Positions 61,889-64,000 of a DNA stretch of 64,000 nucleotides are shown here, piece after piece. The stretch spans positions 1-64,000 of the forward strand of contig JACUTV010000003.1 in assembly GCA_014859645.1 (NCBI GenBank), in the 5' to 3' direction. The position numbers and the translations under genes are program-made. The notes beneath the pieces were generated by a model. The model ran no database searches and had not been told where the DNA came from. It saw only the letters and a program-made list of their open reading frames with translations. The number at the start of each line of letters is the position of its first letter. Within the stretch, counting starts at the first letter, position 1. This stretch comes from Campylobacterales bacterium (lineage in GTDB: Bacteria; Campylobacterota; Campylobacteria; Campylobacterales; Campylobacteraceae).

Positions 61889-62707
61889 CTATTCGTTTTG
61901 ATGAATATAACGACGAACACCAAAAGAGAGCGCGTTGTCTTCGCACACTTCGACGCACCGACCGCAATTAATGCACGCGCCCATCGTGATAGCACCACTG
62001 CGCTTGCCGATAGTTTCGAGCACTTGCTTTTCGGGGCAAATCTCTTTGCATTTCATGCACAAGGTACAACTTGGCTGATGGTGCATCACCCGCACCGCGC
62101 TCCATTGACCTAAGATGGCGTAAAATGCCCCAAGGGGACACACGTGTCCGCACCAGCCATTTTTTACCCCAAACAGGTCAAACAAAAAGATGGAAAGTAC
62201 AGCGGCAAAGCCCATACCCATCCCAAAAATCACGCCACGGTGCAAGATGCCAATGGGGCTGACCATCTCAAAAGCCGCCACCCCAAGGGCAAAAGAGAGA
62301 ACAAGGCTAAGGCCAAGCACCCAGTACCGCACCCCACGCCCTAGCCACACTTTGCGTTCACTTTTGTCAAGCATCAACGCTCTTCGTAGCCCATTAGCCG
62401 CGTCCGTGACCATGTTCATGGGGCATACCCATGCACAAAAAGCCCGTCCACCCACAAGGGCGTAAAACAGAGCGATAATCACCGCCCCCACAACAACACT
62501 CATACTCACCAACGCCCCTGTGGCAAAAATCTGCACCAAAGCAAAAGGGTCAGCTAGCGGCACGGTTCCAAAAAGCAACGAACTGCTAAGGTTTCCCTTA
62601 AGCACACTCCAACCCGCCACATTGCCCGCTAGGTACAAACCCAGAAGCCCCAGCTGAACAACGCGCCTTGCAAGCAAATAACGGTAGCGTTTCACAAGAC
62701 TAATCAT
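61889..62707 (-). CDS. napH: Quinol dehydrogenase membrane component NapH
   Basis: GGRAFCAWVCPMNMVTDAAN, CGHVCPLGAFY, 4Fe-4S motifs. Confidence 0.95.
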   Translation of the reverse strand: MISLVKRYRYLLARRVVQLGLLGLYLAGNVAGWSVLKGNLSSSLLFGTVPLADPFALVQIFATGALVSMSVVVGAVIIALFYALVGGRAFCAWVCPMNMVTDAANGLRRALMLDKSERKVWLGRGVRYWVLGLSLVLSFALGVAAFEMVSPIGILHRGVIFGMGMGFAAVLSIFLFDLFGVKNGWCGHVCPLGAFYAILGQWSAVRVMHHQPSCTLCMKCKEICPEKQVLETIGKRSGAITMGACINCGRCVEVCEDNALSFGVRRYIHQNE

Positions 62708-63509
62708 CCAACAGCCCTCCTTCGTTTAAGTACTCTTGGGGTGAGCGTTTACTGCGGTTGGTGGTCGTGGTCTCTAACCCTTCGATGCCTTCCACCCTGC
62801 GCTCATCCGTTGTATCCCATCCTTTGATGTAGTGGCGTCCTACGTCCCCTTGTACAAGAGTGTGAGGGCGAACAAAGATGGCAGGTTTTTCCGTCACACA
62901 CGCCCGTTCGCACATCCCGCATCCCGTACATGCCGCGCTACTGACAACAGGAATAAGGTAAGCGTGTTTGCCCGTGCGTTCATTGCGGCGGTACTCCAAA
63001 GAGATGGCGCTGTCCATCACCGGGCACGCGCGGTAACACGCATCGCACTGAATCCCCCAGTGGGCAATGCACGACTCCATGTCCACCACCGCAAGCCCCA
63101 TGCGCGCTTTTTCGATGTCTAGCACACGCACTCCGTTTTCGATGCGCGAAATAGGCTTTGCGTCTAGTGCACCCGTGGGACACACGGGCACACAGGGAAT
63201 ATCCACGCACATGTAACACGGGATGCTTCGTGGGATAAAATAGGGCGTACCAAGAGGCTTTTGGTCTCCTGGTGTTGCAAGCAACAAAGTATCGTAGGGG
63301 CACGCTTCTGCGCACTGCCCGCACCTGATACACAGTTTGAGAAAATCATCTTCCTCTTTTGCCCCAGGTGGACGCAAGAGCAAAGGAGTTGCTTTGGCTT
63401 CCACCACATACCCTGTCCACACCATCCCTCCCAAAGCAGACAAGCCAACGCTTTGTGCCATGAGGGTGATGAACTTACGGCGCTGGGTACGTGCTTGCGT
63501 TGGTTCCAT
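62700..63509 (-). CDS. napG: Ferredoxin-type protein NapG
   Basis: TAT-like RRKFITLMAQSVG; four Fe-S cluster motifs. Confidence 0.94.
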   Translation of the reverse strand: MEPTQARTQRRKFITLMAQSVGLSALGGMVWTGYVVEAKATPLLLRPPGAKEEDDFLKLCIRCGQCAEACPYDTLLLATPGDQKPLGTPYFIPRSIPCYMCVDIPCVPVCPTGALDAKPISRIENGVRVLDIEKARMGLAVVDMESCIAHWGIQCDACYRACPVMDSAISLEYRRNERTGKHAYLIPVVSSAACTGCGMCERACVTEKPAIFVRPHTLVQGDVGRHYIKGWDTTDERRVEGIEGLETTTTNRSKRSPQEYLNEGGLLDD

Positions 63510-63512
63510 GGG

Positions 63513-64000
63513 TTAGGCTTTGTAAATTTTCACAGCGCATTTTTTAAAGTCTGTTTGCGCGGAAAGTGGGCACGTGGCGTCAAGGCACACTTTGTTGATA
63601 AAGACTTTTTCATCAAACCAAGGCACGTAAATGAGCCCTCTTGGGGTTTTGTTACGCCCTCTGGTTTCCACCCGTGCTTTGACTTTGCCACGACGGCTCT
63701 CTACCCACACTAAATCACCTTGCTTGACCCCGTATGTTTCCCCATCTTCACTGCGCATAAAACACAACGCTTCGGGTACAGCACGGTACAACTCAGGTAC
63801 GCGCATGGTCATGGTGCCACTGTGCCAATGCTCCAACACACGCCCTGTGCACAGCCACAACGGGTACGCCGTATCTGGCATTTCAGGAGGATCCATGTAC
63901 GGGCGGGCAAAAATTTTGGCTTTGTTTTTGAGACTTTTTGCGGTCGTATCAGTCACGCCACGCAAATCTCCTTGTTGCAAGGCTTTGGCCAAGGTGCCAT
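63513..64000 (-). CDS. napA: Periplasmic nitrate reductase catalytic subunit NapA, C-terminal part (truncated by window)
   Basis: [26 protein letters not shown]...[23 protein letters not shown]. Confidence 0.93.
   Translation of the reverse strand, partial: GTLAKALQQGDLRGVTDTTAKSLKNKAKIFARPYMDPPEMPDTAYPLWLCTGRVLEHWHSGTMTMRVPELYRAVPEALCFMRSEDGETYGVKQGDLVWVESRRGKVKARVETRGRNKTPRGLIYVPWFDEKVFINKVCLDATCPLSAQTDFKKCAVKIYKA

Overview
64 kb chromosomal window that looks like a marine or salt-adapted Campylobacterota (Epsilonproteobacteria). The evidence is the napAGHBFLD gene order, the cca/CiaD-like adjacency, the rpiB-apt-dedA-pepA-ychF block and an ectABC-ask ectoine operon. Most of the window is ordinary, densely packed core genome: c-di-GMP and two-component signalling, leuBD, rpoD, hemL, folD, lepB, trpB, pepA, msrPQ and nap. 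I saw no rRNA, tRNA, CRISPR array, phage or IS element. The strongest unexplained signal is a highly iterated 10-bp palindrome, TTACATGTAA. By eye I count 26 exact copies and about 16 more retaining the TACATGTA core, where chance predicts about 0.06 and about 1. It occurs inside genes in all three reading frames (LHV(K), TCK, YM/YM*), forms stop codons, abuts Shine-Dalgarno sequences and occurs as close intergenic pairs. The second notable item is a two-gene lipoprotein operon: a lipobox/coiled-coil/Hint (bacterial intein-like) protein with a poly-glycine tail, translationally coupled to a Sel1-repeat/peptidoglycan-binding lipoprotein. Others are a homopolymer-associated frameshift in a GGDEF gene, a five-gene histidine kinase/receiver/HD-GYP cluster, an Nfn-type fusion flavoprotein, an acidic insert in RpoD and a CiaD-like gene.
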